A DNA stretch of 64,000 nucleotides from Benincasa hispida (Eukaryota; Streptophyta; Magnoliopsida; Cucurbitales; Cucurbitaceae): assembly GCF_009727055.1 (NCBI RefSeq), contig NC_052354.1:52994960-53058959 (forward strand). Direction: 5' to 3'. Shown one piece after another: positions 23,357 to 33,702 of the stretch (positions within the stretch are counted from its first letter, which is position 1; each line of letters opens with the position of its first letter). Under the pieces are notes generated by a model. The model worked only from the letters and a program-made list of their open reading frames with translations. It did no database searches and was not told the origin of the DNA. The position numbers were made by a program, and so were the translations under genes.

Positions 23357-25692
23357 GGTTTTCTGAGCGTTGGCCTTTAATTTCTCTTTAATTTCTCATA
23401 TAAATTTGTAATTGGCTCTTGTTCGATGAGCTTATATGTCTTCCCAAGAGTCTGTAATTTATTTGGAGTCATTAGAGTTGAAATTAAGCTGTAATTTGAA
23501 GAAACAAGTGAAGAGGCCAAGTTGCATATTCTAGAAAATCAGCCTCTGTTCATATCGTCGTTGAGCTTCAATAGCTAGATGATCATTTAGCTTCATGCGT
23601 TAGACGATGTGAAGAAAAGCTAAACGATCGTGTAGCTTTGGGCGTTGATCGTTTAGATGTTGTGCGCTAGACGATCGTGTACCTGTGGGAGCTAAGCGAT
23701 GCGTTGTATTGCTCTACATTGGCACTACACGACCATGTAGCTTCGGGTGGGAGCTAAGTGATGCGTTGAGTTGCTATGCGATAGCACTAAGCGATCGTTT
23801 ACCTATGCGCGACAGCTGGGCGATGCATCGGGAGCTATGTGATAGCACTAAGTGATCGATTACCTTGTGCACGTGTTAAACGATCAAGACCAGGCGTTAG
23901 ACGATGGCACTAAGCGATCAGGTAGTAGATGCCCGTGTTAAACGATGGAGCTGCGCGATAGTGTTGGACACTAAGCGATCGTGTAGAGTGCTCCGGCACT
24001 ACATGATGACACTATGCGATAGAAGGCAAACACTACACGATCGTGTACCTTGATCAAGAGTTATGCGATAGTTGTTAAACGATCATGCAAACACTAAATG
24101 ACCAGGCAAACGCATGACGATGGTCGTCAATGCTAAACGATCAATCTTGTCGAGATTTTGAGTGAGAGCGAGAGCAACCGATTCGATCGGTTCTTTTAAG
24201 GTCTGGTCCGGTTCGGCCTCAAATAGTTTTTGGCTGGTCCGGTTCAAGCAGTTTGGAATGATTTGAGCGGTGTTGAAGCTGTCTTTTGTAAAAGTTAGGC
24301 TTTTATTTTCTTGTTTTTACCAAAACTAAAACCATATCAGTCTGTGTTTAATTATTTATGCGTTAGATGTATGTTATAATTAAATAAATCTTGTATGTGC
24401 ATATAGTATACCATATAGATTTAAAATCCCACCATAAGAGGCATGCAACATGCGTTGAAAGTATGTTATAATGTGTTATAATATATAGTATGCATGTTAG
24501 GGTTTCTTGTATTTAATATAAGTGTTATATTAGATATTGAATGCCTTTATGTATGTTGTGGATGTTTAGCATGTCTAAAAGTTTTATAAGCTGTTATAAA
24601 ATTGGGTTAGACATTTAAAATCCATAACAAAGAACAGTTGCATGCTCACGTAGGTTAACCACTTGTTTTAATAGTTAAAATAGGTCATTAAACTTGTAAA
24701 ACAAGGGTTACAAACTCAACCAGTATATAATTCTGTCGAAGGCTAGGGGTATTTAAGTTGACGGTTTGCGGAACACCTCCTACCTGGGGATTATGGCCGA
24801 ATAATTGAGCATTGGTAATCGGTTTTATAAGTATTTGTGAGCGATGTGAGGTAATAAAAGGGTTTATCATCTAGACATCATAGCTTTAAGTCCATTTATA
24901 AGTGTTATAATTGTATAAACCACATAGACTTAGGGTTATTTTTATTAGTCAGAAAAGAACCTAAGTATAAATTTACCCAAAAAATTAGAACACTTCAGTG
25001 GTCGTCAATAACTTCTATATGATAAAGTTATTAGACAACTTCAGCAGAAGATTAATAACCTATACGATACATTATTTTTAGCTCTCGTGTCCCTAAGAGT
25101 TCACAGTTTGGATTTAAGCGGTACTTCGTGTCACCCAAGGAATGACCTCCATATGGAAAGCGGATGTATGCGTCAATAACAAGGTAAACGGAGGAAGTAG
25201 TTCAAAGTAAGTGGGTGAAGGAAATGTGTCAACATATTCTACGGTCTCCTCCATTAGTCTGAATCATGAGATTTCTATGTTGCGCCTGCTGGTTAGCTTT
25301 AAGCGACCCTTTGCTAGTCGTTTAATGACGGCTATCCTCATGGAGGGTTGTAACATAGGACTTGGAACAACCCAAGCTTCAGTAAAATGAATAGAGTCTT
25401 ATAGTTCCGTCTTAGGTATTGTCTTCTATTTTGGAGGCATACCCATACCGTTCTGTAAAATCTGAAAATGGCGGATCTACACTTACAGAATTATTAAGTG
25501 TTAATAAATTCTGACCAAAAGCAGTACCTAAATGACTATCGAAATATGAGTTATTCTGGAGATAGTATTTAGTCAAGAATGTCTTGATGTAGTATCGTTG
25601 CAAAAGAATAATCATGGGTACATTATTAAAATTGTTAAAATTTGATTGGAATTAAAAGCAATTCACTTACAGAATTTGTTTATAATTTCAGA
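23357..25692 (+). mobile_element. Long 5' leader of the plus-strand Copia element
   Basis: This 2.3-kb non-coding stretch lies between the LTR remnant and the gag start. It carries the second CGATCG array (23560-24145). Its last part (25265-25575) has a diverged copy at 16985-17319, which supports its being element sequence. No open frame of interest was seen. Confidence 0.55.
23560..24145. repeat. Array of CGATCG/CGATNN motifs (array 2)
   Basis: About 27 imperfect motifs occur at roughly 20-bp spacing, such as CTAAACGATCGTGTAGC, TTGATCGTTTAG, AAGCGATCGTTTACC and ACACGATCGTGTACC, mixed with shorter ATGCGATAG and AAGCGATGCG variants. Array 1 at 20880-21135 carries the same motif, but in an LTR. 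Confidence 0.8.
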
Positions 25693-26561
25693 ATGACGAG
25701 TTCAATAATACAATTGTTGGCATCAGATAAACTCATCGGGGAAAACTACGTGACTTGGAAATCAAATTTGAACACCATACTTGTGATAGATGATTTGCGG
25801 TTTGTCTTAATGGAGGATTGTCCCCCCATTCCTAGCTCTAACATAACCGAAATGTTCGGGATGTATATGACAGATGGGTCAGGGCTAATGATAAAGCCTG
25901 TTCTTATATCCTCACCAGCCTATCTGATGTTTTGGTGAAGAAGCATGAGGATATGAATACTGCCAAAGAGATTATGGAATCTCTGCGAGGGATGTTTGGA
26001 CAACCATCCTTCACCCTGAGGCATGATTCCATCAAGTACATTTACAACAACCGCATGAAAGAGGGAACCAATGTTCATGAACATGTCCTGGACATGATGG
26101 TCCACTTTAATGTGGCAGAAGTAAACGGTTCTGTCATGGATGAGAGAAGTCAAGTTGGTTTTATTCTAGAATCTCTTCCGAAGAGTTTTCTGCAATTCTG
26201 TACGAATGCATTGATGAATAAAATTGAATACAGCTTGACTACTTTGCTGAATGAGCTATAGGCTTACCAGACAATGTTGAGAATAAAGGGTCTAGAATCA
26301 GAAGTAAATGTTACTACTGCCGAGAAAAGAGAGGCATCCTCTAAATCTGATGTTGCCTCCTCTTCAAAGAGTAAGAGTATTCCTGTGAAGAAAGGCAAAG
26401 GGAAAGGGAAGAAGAAGCCTACGGAAAAAAAAAAAAAAGACAAGGATATCGCTGTAGAGAAAGGGAAATGTTTCCACTGCGACGAAGAAGGGCACTGGAG
26501 AAGAAACTGCCCTCAGTATCTTGGTGAAAAGAGAGCAGAGAAAGGTAAACAAGCTAACTAG
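25693..26561 (+). pseudogene. Copia gag (UBN2-type) with zinc knuckle, broken
   Basis: The start MTSSIIQLLASDKLIGENYV and TWKSNLNTILVIDDLRFVLM is typical of plant Copia gag. A frameshift near 25850-25875 leads into YDRWVRANDKACSYILTSLS and KKHEDMNTAKEIMESLRGMF. The frame meets TAG at 26260 after LLNEL, where a Gln would be expected. It resumes as AYQTMLRIKGLESEV, a Lys/Ser-rich linker, and a CCHC knuckle, CFHCDEEGHWRRNCP (C-X2-C-X4-H-X4-C). It ends at TAG 26559-26561. Gag would form the particle and bind RNA. No protease, integrase or reverse transcriptase follows. Confidence 0.85.
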
Positions 26562-27188
26562 TCCCTGGGACCATTTGTTCAGCTCATCCAGTGGGAGAAA
26601 TTGCTGCTTGATTTTACTGTTTTTAGTAAATCTTGTAAAGAAAAAATTGTATATATTTTTGTGATAAATGAAATGTTCATTTCAGAAATTATGTTTGTTC
26701 TAGCAACTTCTGTTAAGAATCAAACTGTTAAAAGCCATTTGATATTCAGATATTTAAATGGCTATATCAAAATATAGAAAGTTTAAAGATTTCTAGATCT
26801 GACTGTTAACAAAGAGTTGTTAAGACAGATCAGATGCATTTTCCTCATAGAGTTGAGAGTACCTCGATGTAGTGGGAGGAAAGTGTGCTTCCTGGCCATT
26901 ATTGATAATAAGATGCATCCCCATATAGTTTTATTAAAAAGCCTATTGTACGCTAACATGTTTACAATGATTCTTTCAGTTAAAGTATTTGAGAATCACC
27001 TAGTAGGACTAGGAATACCAGATTAATAATCTAGGGAAAGTGGGAGAAATATCAGGTATGGGATACCGAATAGTAAAAGATGAGTATGGGATGCCCTAAT
27101 TTATTATATTTCTCTATAAAACTCAGAAACTCAATCTTATATATCAGATATATAAGTTACCATTAGAGTTTTAGTCCAAGTAGAAGTT
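26562..27188 (+). mobile_element. Pol-less internal remainder of the Copia element
   Basis: Only about 630 bp separates gag from the 3' LTR, so nearly all of pol is missing. Text at 26840-26900 (GATGTAGTGGGAGGAAAGTG) shows no clear domain. A weak polypurine-like AAGTAGAAGT precedes the LTR. Confidence 0.6.
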
Positions 27189-29031
27189 TGTTGGGTTTTA
27201 TGTCCTAAAACTCGTGGTATGTAAACAATGGAACTTATTCTGAAAATTCAATAACGTGTTATTGAAAAGATGTTTTGCTTAGTAGAAATCCAATAAACCT
27301 GAAAGTCCCTTGACTATTGGATGAGTACTTGAACTTTATGTGGAGGCATAAAGATGGACCAGGTTTGAGTAAATAGTCAAAATGATCTATAGTATATTAA
27401 TAAGATTGGGTACCTTATTCTAGTAACACTATTGGATGCAGCCTGCTCTATAGTTGTTACAAGGAGTTGTAAAGTGCTACAAACGAAGTGATCCTAATTC
27501 GTTCATGTTGGGACATGAGGAGTGGAGTTGTCCTTGTGTAAAAGGGTTTGTACAAGATCGGACCACGTAATCAGTCACTCTTACTTTATAACGTTGTTTA
27601 CTGTTTAAGACTGACTATTTCAAAGCGATGATCTAGGTAACTTGACCTTAATCCTGAGCTAACTATGAATTCCTGTTTATTTGGAATTATCCTTAGATTT
27701 GCATAGGTGAGGGTTAGCTCAATAGCGCCAGCTCAATAAACCTCTCATTTCAGGGGTAGGACTGGATAGATAGCTGGGGACATAGGGTATAAGACGGAAT
27801 TCACTCCTACCTGCTTTTAGGGATAGAAGAGAGGTTGTTCCCTTAAGTGTTGATTCTAGGTTTTGAACAAGAGGCCCCGCTATCTCACTGGCCTGAGAGG
27901 GACTCGGTTTTTTTTATTGGATCAAAAAACAATTGTTCATTAGGGGATTAGTAGAGACTTAAGAAATAAGAGGTGATTTCAGGGGTAAAAATGATATTCG
28001 ACCCAGCCATTATTACGAACAACCTGTGAAGGGTTGACTTACTAATCATGGTTATATTGAGTGGACATAATATATCTATAGTGAGGAGAGTTCAACTATG
28101 GGCTTTAGTGGAGTGACCCATTAGTTAACGAATAGGGGTTAGATCGGTCTAATGAGTTTAGCCTATTAATCTCGAATCGTTGGATCCCATGATCTGTAAG
28201 TCTATGAGGTCCCCTACTAGCTTGGAAATGGATTAGCCTAGAGTAGCGTGATAAGCTAATTTGAAACGTTCAAATTAGAATCAAACGAAATTGGAGAATA
28301 TATATTTAAATATGATTTAAATATATGAAGATGGATTTGTATAAAATTAATTTAATATTGGATATTAAATTAATTAGAATTATTTAAATTGTTTAAATAA
28401 TTATTTATTAATTTTATTAGAAAATTAATTTATGAAATTAATTTTTAAAATCAATAAATTTTGATTTTAGAAATCAAAAATGATTTTAAAATCAATTTTG
28501 GATTTTGGAAATAGGAAAAATACACAAAAAGGAAAAATTGGATTTTTCCAACTTCATCTTCAACTAGCTCACAAAGAACCCATTATCTTCAAGCTTCATT
28601 TACTCCAAGCATGAGCTATATTCCATGCAGCAAATCTCTTTGCATGATAGTCTGCAATATATTAAAGAGATTAAAGTGAAGTTGATGTAATGCAATCGAT
28701 AGAATTTTAGTTGAAAATTCGGGTAGAAGAAGGTGTTCTTCATTAGGTTGTTGCAGTGAGCATTCTCTAAGTTCCTTTTGATTCTAGCTTATTTTGAGTC
28801 CCACAACTCAATCTAGAGTACCAATAGAATAGTAGGGAAGATCTTGTGGCAGTCTGCACAAAGATTTGGAGGATTTAGCAGTTGGAAATCAAGATTTCAA
28901 AGGTTCTTCAAAGGTATGTCTTGAACCCCATTAAATTATACTTGAGCATGCTTTCGTTTTTGCCAAAATTAATCAATTAGAGTACTTATCGATCCTCGTC
29001 GCTTCTGTTGCGTGTTGGTACCATCCCAACA
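27189..29031 (+). mobile_element. Copia 3' LTR, 1,843 bp
   Basis: It starts TGTTGGGTTTTATGTCCTAA and ends TTGGTACCATCCCAACA, giving perfect 7-bp inverted ends (TGTTGGG/CCCAACA). Inverted relatives are at 1249-5380, 2648-4696 and 8688-9866, and a truncated direct copy is at 23013-23356. It is the best-bounded LTR of the window and was used as the reference for the others. Confidence 0.85.
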
Positions 29032-29400
29032 AGACAAATCTTAAACTCAAAACTCTTAATATACACTTTTCTAATAAGGTGACTAACCCTAAAAGTGAAT
29101 AAGAGTACAATATAAATAAGGCTAGTTTTGAGAATATATTTTAGGAGGGAATAAATATTCTCTCTAGGAAAATAAAGAAGACAGCCACGGAAATCTACAA
29201 ATCAATGCAAACAAATAAGAAAAATATATTCAGCTGAATCTGCTATCAGACATATAAACAATGTTAATAACAATGTGTTTGGCATTTCGCACAACATGTT
29301 ACTCAAGTTTTGCTTGTAATAAAATCAGTCAACCAGACTGCAGTAACAAATAAGTTTATCAGGAGCTAACCTCATAAACCCACTTCATAGCAACGAATGC

Positions 29401-29828
29401 TATACATGGTCCAATCTTAGAAGTATAGTTGTGATGTCGAAGCTTGATCTCTTTCTTTTTTCTACTAATTGGGAGACAAACTTGCATCCACACCATGTTC
29501 AAAGACTCTCTCGTAATACCTTGGATCACTTTCCATTATTAGCAGAGTCGCGGATTCTTTAAAATGGGGGCCCTCCTCTTTCAAATTTGATCATTGTTAG
29601 CTCTTACACAAAGACTTTGAGAATTTGGTGAAGAATACATGGAGTAACTTATATGATGTTGGACATCCGGGTTATGCTTTGATGAGAAAGTTGATGGTAA
29701 ATCATGGAATCTCTCTCTTTTTAATAAAGAATATAATTAAATCTCCCTTATTTCTAATTAGAGTACGAGAGATTGATGCTTTGGAAGGTCAAAATGATAT
29801 AATTGATGACGATGTTAATCCACTTTAA
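29401..29828 (+). pseudogene. LINE (non-LTR retrotransposon) fragment, end of endonuclease
   Basis: The frame from 29401 reads YTWSNLRSIVVMSKLDLFLF and STNWETNLHPHHVQRLSRNT, then LDHFPLLAES. After a frame change, KWGPSSFKFDHC and DFENLVKNTWSNL follow, then PGYALMRKL and REIDALEG. The FTWSN...SRLDRFL.S..WE......Q..LPR..SDH.PI...WGP.PFRF...W motif string is the endonuclease-to-RT linker of plant L1-type LINEs. It is a 5'- and 3'-truncated, frameshifted fragment. Confidence 0.7.
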
Positions 29829-32800
29829 TCTATATATCTATCATTCATACATATTTTATTGATCAATAATCAATAATAGTCTTCTATCAATAATGTAAAA
29901 AATACAACAATCAACCTATGAGATTAAAATTCACTTTCTTGTCGCTTACTTGTTTTGTTTTAGTTTCTCTTCATCAAGAAAAAGAATTGTTTTTAAGTTA
30001 GAAGATACATTCTTACTATAATAGTGACAGAAGACTAGCACTAATAATAAATTTCACGTGGGTTTTCTCTTTGAGCCTGGCTTTTCTTGTGGATTCATAT
30101 CAAACTACATAATTGAATACTAAGCATAAGTCAACTCAACAAAACAAGACAACACAATTTTTTTAATTAAATTTTTTTTCAAGATCACAATAACCTCATA
30201 CTTAATTTCAATTAATTCAAATAGGAGTAACACAATTTTACAAACAATGAGAAGGGAGGAGGGAAAGCCGTCGGAGGGGAGGAAGATTCTGGTGGTTTTT
30301 TTTTTTTTTTTTTTTTTTGACATAGGGTTTTTAGACTTTTTGCATGGACTAAACAAAATTTTGCTATATTTGTAATTTTCTTTTTTATTTTACTACATTT
30401 GCTATTGATTTAGCACATTTTGCTATATTTTCAACTAGTCCTGAAATTAACATAAAAATCAGAACTAATATCTATGCAAATTTAAAAGTTAAAAAGCATT
30501 TGAAAGTAGAAAAACTATAAAACTAACGTTTTCTCTTATCTAAGCTTCTTCCCTGTGTATTCGCTCCCCCATCGTAGATGGTTCAACCACGCCCGGTGCC
30601 ACGAAATGATTGAGAACTACGACGGGTCAAATGCATTTTGACTAACATAATGTTATGATAGTCTCATTGTCTCTTTTTTATTAAAATGGTTGAGTAAAAA
30701 AGAGGGGGTCCATTACTTTTGATTGATCCTTATTTATGAAGAATAAATAAACAAATAAATAAAAGCGAAGAATGAGATGCTTGATATAAAAGATAGAAAA
30801 TTTCACCACCACTAACAAAATAATTATTCACCTAAAATATTACTTCGACTTTTAAAATATTATATCTCTTTTAAGTTAAAATATTATTATTATTATTATT
30901 ATTTTGAAAAAAAAAATTAACTTCAAACTCATAATAAAGATAATTTTTTAAAAAAAATTGAAATTAAAATTGAAAATTTAAAAGTATAAATATCAAAATA
31001 AAATAATGAACCAAAAAGTATTGAGATTGAAATAATATTTAATAATTTACTAAAGGGAAAGGGGTGTGTAGTAATTGTTGAGTGTAACATAAGAAATGAT
31101 TTTGTTCCTTCATGTGGGTGCACCAACTATATTAAGTTGGGTTTTTTTTTTTTTAATTAAAGAAAAACTATATTAATTAAGCTGGCATATTATATAATAA
31201 GCCCTAATGTCACAACTGAGTTCAATGAAGAACCATACACCCAATTACTACCACTTGCTTCCAAATGGCACTTATATATTAATTTCAACTTCATATATAC
31301 AAATAACTTTAGTTGCAACATTTATTTTTAGTTAGCCTTCATTTTCAACATATATTATAAAGGGAATGAAAGTATATTCAAAATAGTTGTCTTTTCTTCC
31401 ACCCACCAAAAAAATAATTTTTTCTAAAAAATGAATTGCCGTGTCAATTTTTAATTGGATGTAATCTTTTTTCTATACATTAATGTAAATGTAAGATTTA
31501 ATGGATATAAAATAACATTTTAAAAAAAAAAAGTGTACATGTGTGTGGGACCTTGTCTTGGTAGAATCTTATTCAAAATCTCTATTTCTAAAATAAATAA
31601 ATCTATTTATTATTTGAAAAGGCTAGTTGACTATATAATTTTGCTTTGATAATATAATTTATGTCAGAGGTTTAAATCTTCCTACAGAATAAAATGAGTT
31701 TCAATTTTATCGTCTTTTTGTTTCTTAGAGGTAAAGGTTCGAGTTTCTTATTTTTAGGTCGATAATATAAAGTCTTAACTAACAAGATATTCTCATATGA
31801 GCAATCTTTGTGCTTTCATAGTTTATGTTTAAATCTAATTTGAGTCTAAAAACTTTCAAGACTATCATATTTTGGTCATTTTAACTTTAATCAAATAGTC
31901 GTATTGCTCTCTAAACTTTCAAAATATTCACGTTTCTGCCATTGAAATTACTTTTTTACCATATTGATCCATCCAATAACTACCTTAGCCAACTCTTATA
32001 CATGCCCAAGTCTCATTAGGTTACATGTTTAAAGTCTCTAAACTTTCAGTTTATTATTCTTTTAAGAATATAGAAACTAAAATCATTACAAAGATTTAAA
32101 ATTATTTTAAAAATATCTTTAACTATTGATCGAATTGTTGAGGATTCCACATTGAAAAAATCAAGAGACCTCACAGTATTTATAAGATACATGAATTACT
32201 CTCACATTGTGAATTGGTTTTGAGATACTTCATGTTATCTAATACGAATCAACATAAAACAAAGTTTAAAATGTTGACGATTAAAATTGAATAAATTTTA
32301 AAATATAGAGACTAAATTAGTATTTTAATTATTTTTTTACTCAATAATAAAAATCTCTATTCACAAAATCGAATACCATGCGTAAAACTGACGATGATTC
32401 CTTGTGGAGGGAGGAATCACTTTCATATTTAAAGAGACTTTGCCAAACACAAACGGCACAAAGCAAAGCCAACCATGCTCACGCAATCACAAAAAAGAAT
32501 AAAAGGATAATAAAATGATAATTACATTATATAGCAAATCTATGGATAATAATTAAGTATATAGCATGTTTTTAAAAAAAATTATAAATATAACCAAATT
32601 TATTGATGATAAATTATATTTTTGATAGATTCTTATAGATGATATAATAATAAAGACATTTACTAGACGATATAGTCTATAATTCATAGACTCCAAAAAT
32701 TGAGTCTAAATTTTATTATATCTATAAATTCTTTTATATTGTGTTATATATATTAATACTTTGAATCTAATTAATATATTTGTAATTTTTTCCTTATAAC

Positions 32801-32870
32801 AAGTCCAACAACAAAATGGATTTAAATTTATTTTTCTTTTCTTTTTTTTTTTTAAAAAAAAAAGACCACA
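29829..32870. other. AT-rich intergenic region
   Basis: No genes were recognised. It contains a 23-T run (30296-30318), an ATT microsatellite near 30885-30905, and AT-rich text resembling the dispersed TTTGCTATATTTG repeats (30340-30440, 32530-32700). Its right part is the upstream region of the calmodulin-like gene. Confidence 0.6.
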
Positions 32871-32871
32871 C

Positions 32872-32922
32872 AACGCGGTTTGTGGGATCCAAAAAGCAGA
32901 GTTGAGATTCAAAAACCGCGTT
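32872..32922. promoter_or_regulatory. Inverted pair of CGCG boxes (possible CAMTA sites)
   Basis: AACGCGGTTT at 32872-32881 and its exact reverse complement AAACCGCGTT at 32913-32922 are separated by 31 bases. Both contain the VCGCGB consensus known for calmodulin-binding transcription activators. They lie 110-160 bp before the start codon of the calmodulin-like gene, in the proximal promoter or 5' UTR. The function is inferred. Confidence 0.45.
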
Positions 32923-33030
32923 TCTTTCAATTCCTCAAATTCCCTTTTTTCTTCATTCTACTTTAAAACCCTTCTTTTCAAATCCACTCTTTCTCTGCAA
33001 CTTCCTCTTCTTCTTCCTCCTCCTTCATCA

Positions 33031-33702
33031 ATGGAGCCCATCATGAATTTTCTGTTATTGGTAGTTTTGGTCGTTGCTGGTTTTGTCAATTTCCTCCTCT
33101 ATTTCCCCACCAAGAGATTCTCCGCTTGGTTCCAATCTATAAAACCCTCTCCCCAAATTTCCCATTTCAAATCCCTTTCCCTTCAACCACCACCGCCACC
33201 GCCACCGTCGCCGCCGTCGCCGGAGCTGAAGAAAGTGTTTGGAACATTCGACAAGAACAACGATGGGTTCATAACGAAGAAGGAGCTGATGGAATCGCTA
33301 AAGAACATGAGGATGCTGATTACAGAGAAAGATGCAGAGGAAATGTTGAAAGGGGTTGATGAAAATGGAGATGGGTTGATTGATTTTGAGGAGTTTTGTG
33401 TTTTGGGAGAGAAATTAGTGATGGGTTTTGGAGAAAAAAAGAAAATATGTGTTGAAGATGAAGAAGATGAAGATGAATTGAGAGAGGCTTTTGGAGTGTT
33501 TGATAAGGATAAAGATGGGATGATTTCTGTGGAGGAATTGAGTTTGGTATTGTGTTCTTTAGGGATGAATGAAGGAAAAAAAGTTGAGAATTGTAAAGAA
33601 ATGATCAAGAAAGTGGATTTGGATGGTGATGGAATGGTGAATTTTGATGAGTTTAAAAGGATGATGAGAAGTGGAGTAAGTCTTGTTTTAGCACAATCTT
33701 AA
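33031..33702 (+). CDS. Calmodulin-like protein, membrane-anchored, four EF-hands (CML3/5-like)
   Basis: This is a 223-residue intronless gene. The ATG at 33031 is chosen because it is the first ATG in frame and is followed directly by a hydrophobic segment (residues 6-25, LLLVVLVVAGFVNFLLY), a probable signal anchor. A Pro-rich linker (53-63) leads to four canonical EF-hand loops: D74-E85 (DKNNDGFITKKE), D110-E121 (DENGDGLIDFEE), D158-E169 (DKDKDGMISVEE) and D196-E207 (DLDGDGMVNFDE). All have Asp at 1, Gly at 6 and Glu at 12, so all should bind calcium. An acidic spacer (142-149) separates the two lobes. The order anchor, Pro linker, four EF-hands and the CKEMIKKVD motif fit Arabidopsis CML3/CML5, which are endomembrane calcium sensors. 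The role is inferred from the family. Confidence 0.92.
   Translation: MEPIMNFLLLVVLVVAGFVNFLLYFPTKRFSAWFQSIKPSPQISHFKSLSLQPPPPPPPSPPSPELKKVFGTFDKNNDGFITKKELMESLKNMRMLITEKDAEEMLKGVDENGDGLIDFEEFCVLGEKLVMGFGEKKKICVEDEEDEDELREAFGVFDKDKDGMISVEELSLVLCSLGMNEGKKVENCKEMIKKVDLDGDGMVNFDEFKRMMRSGVSLVLAQS

Noticed and set aside
17560..24145. CRISPR-like arrays
   Set aside because: Units are degenerate, spacers are not unique, and this is plant retrotransposon DNA.
31650..31765. tRNA-like GGTTCGAGTTTC box
   Set aside because: No acceptor or anticodon stem could be built around it; similar phrases are common in plant intergenic repeats.
32902..33030. N-terminal extension of the calmodulin-like protein
   Set aside because: It needs a TTG start and has no ATG. 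The ATG at 33031 precedes a clear membrane anchor as in the family.
33183..33608. 141-codon frame opposite the calmodulin-like gene
   Set aside because: It is the antisense shadow of EF-hand codons; Ser/Asn runs and poly-Gly come from the GA-rich and CCG-rich sense strand.
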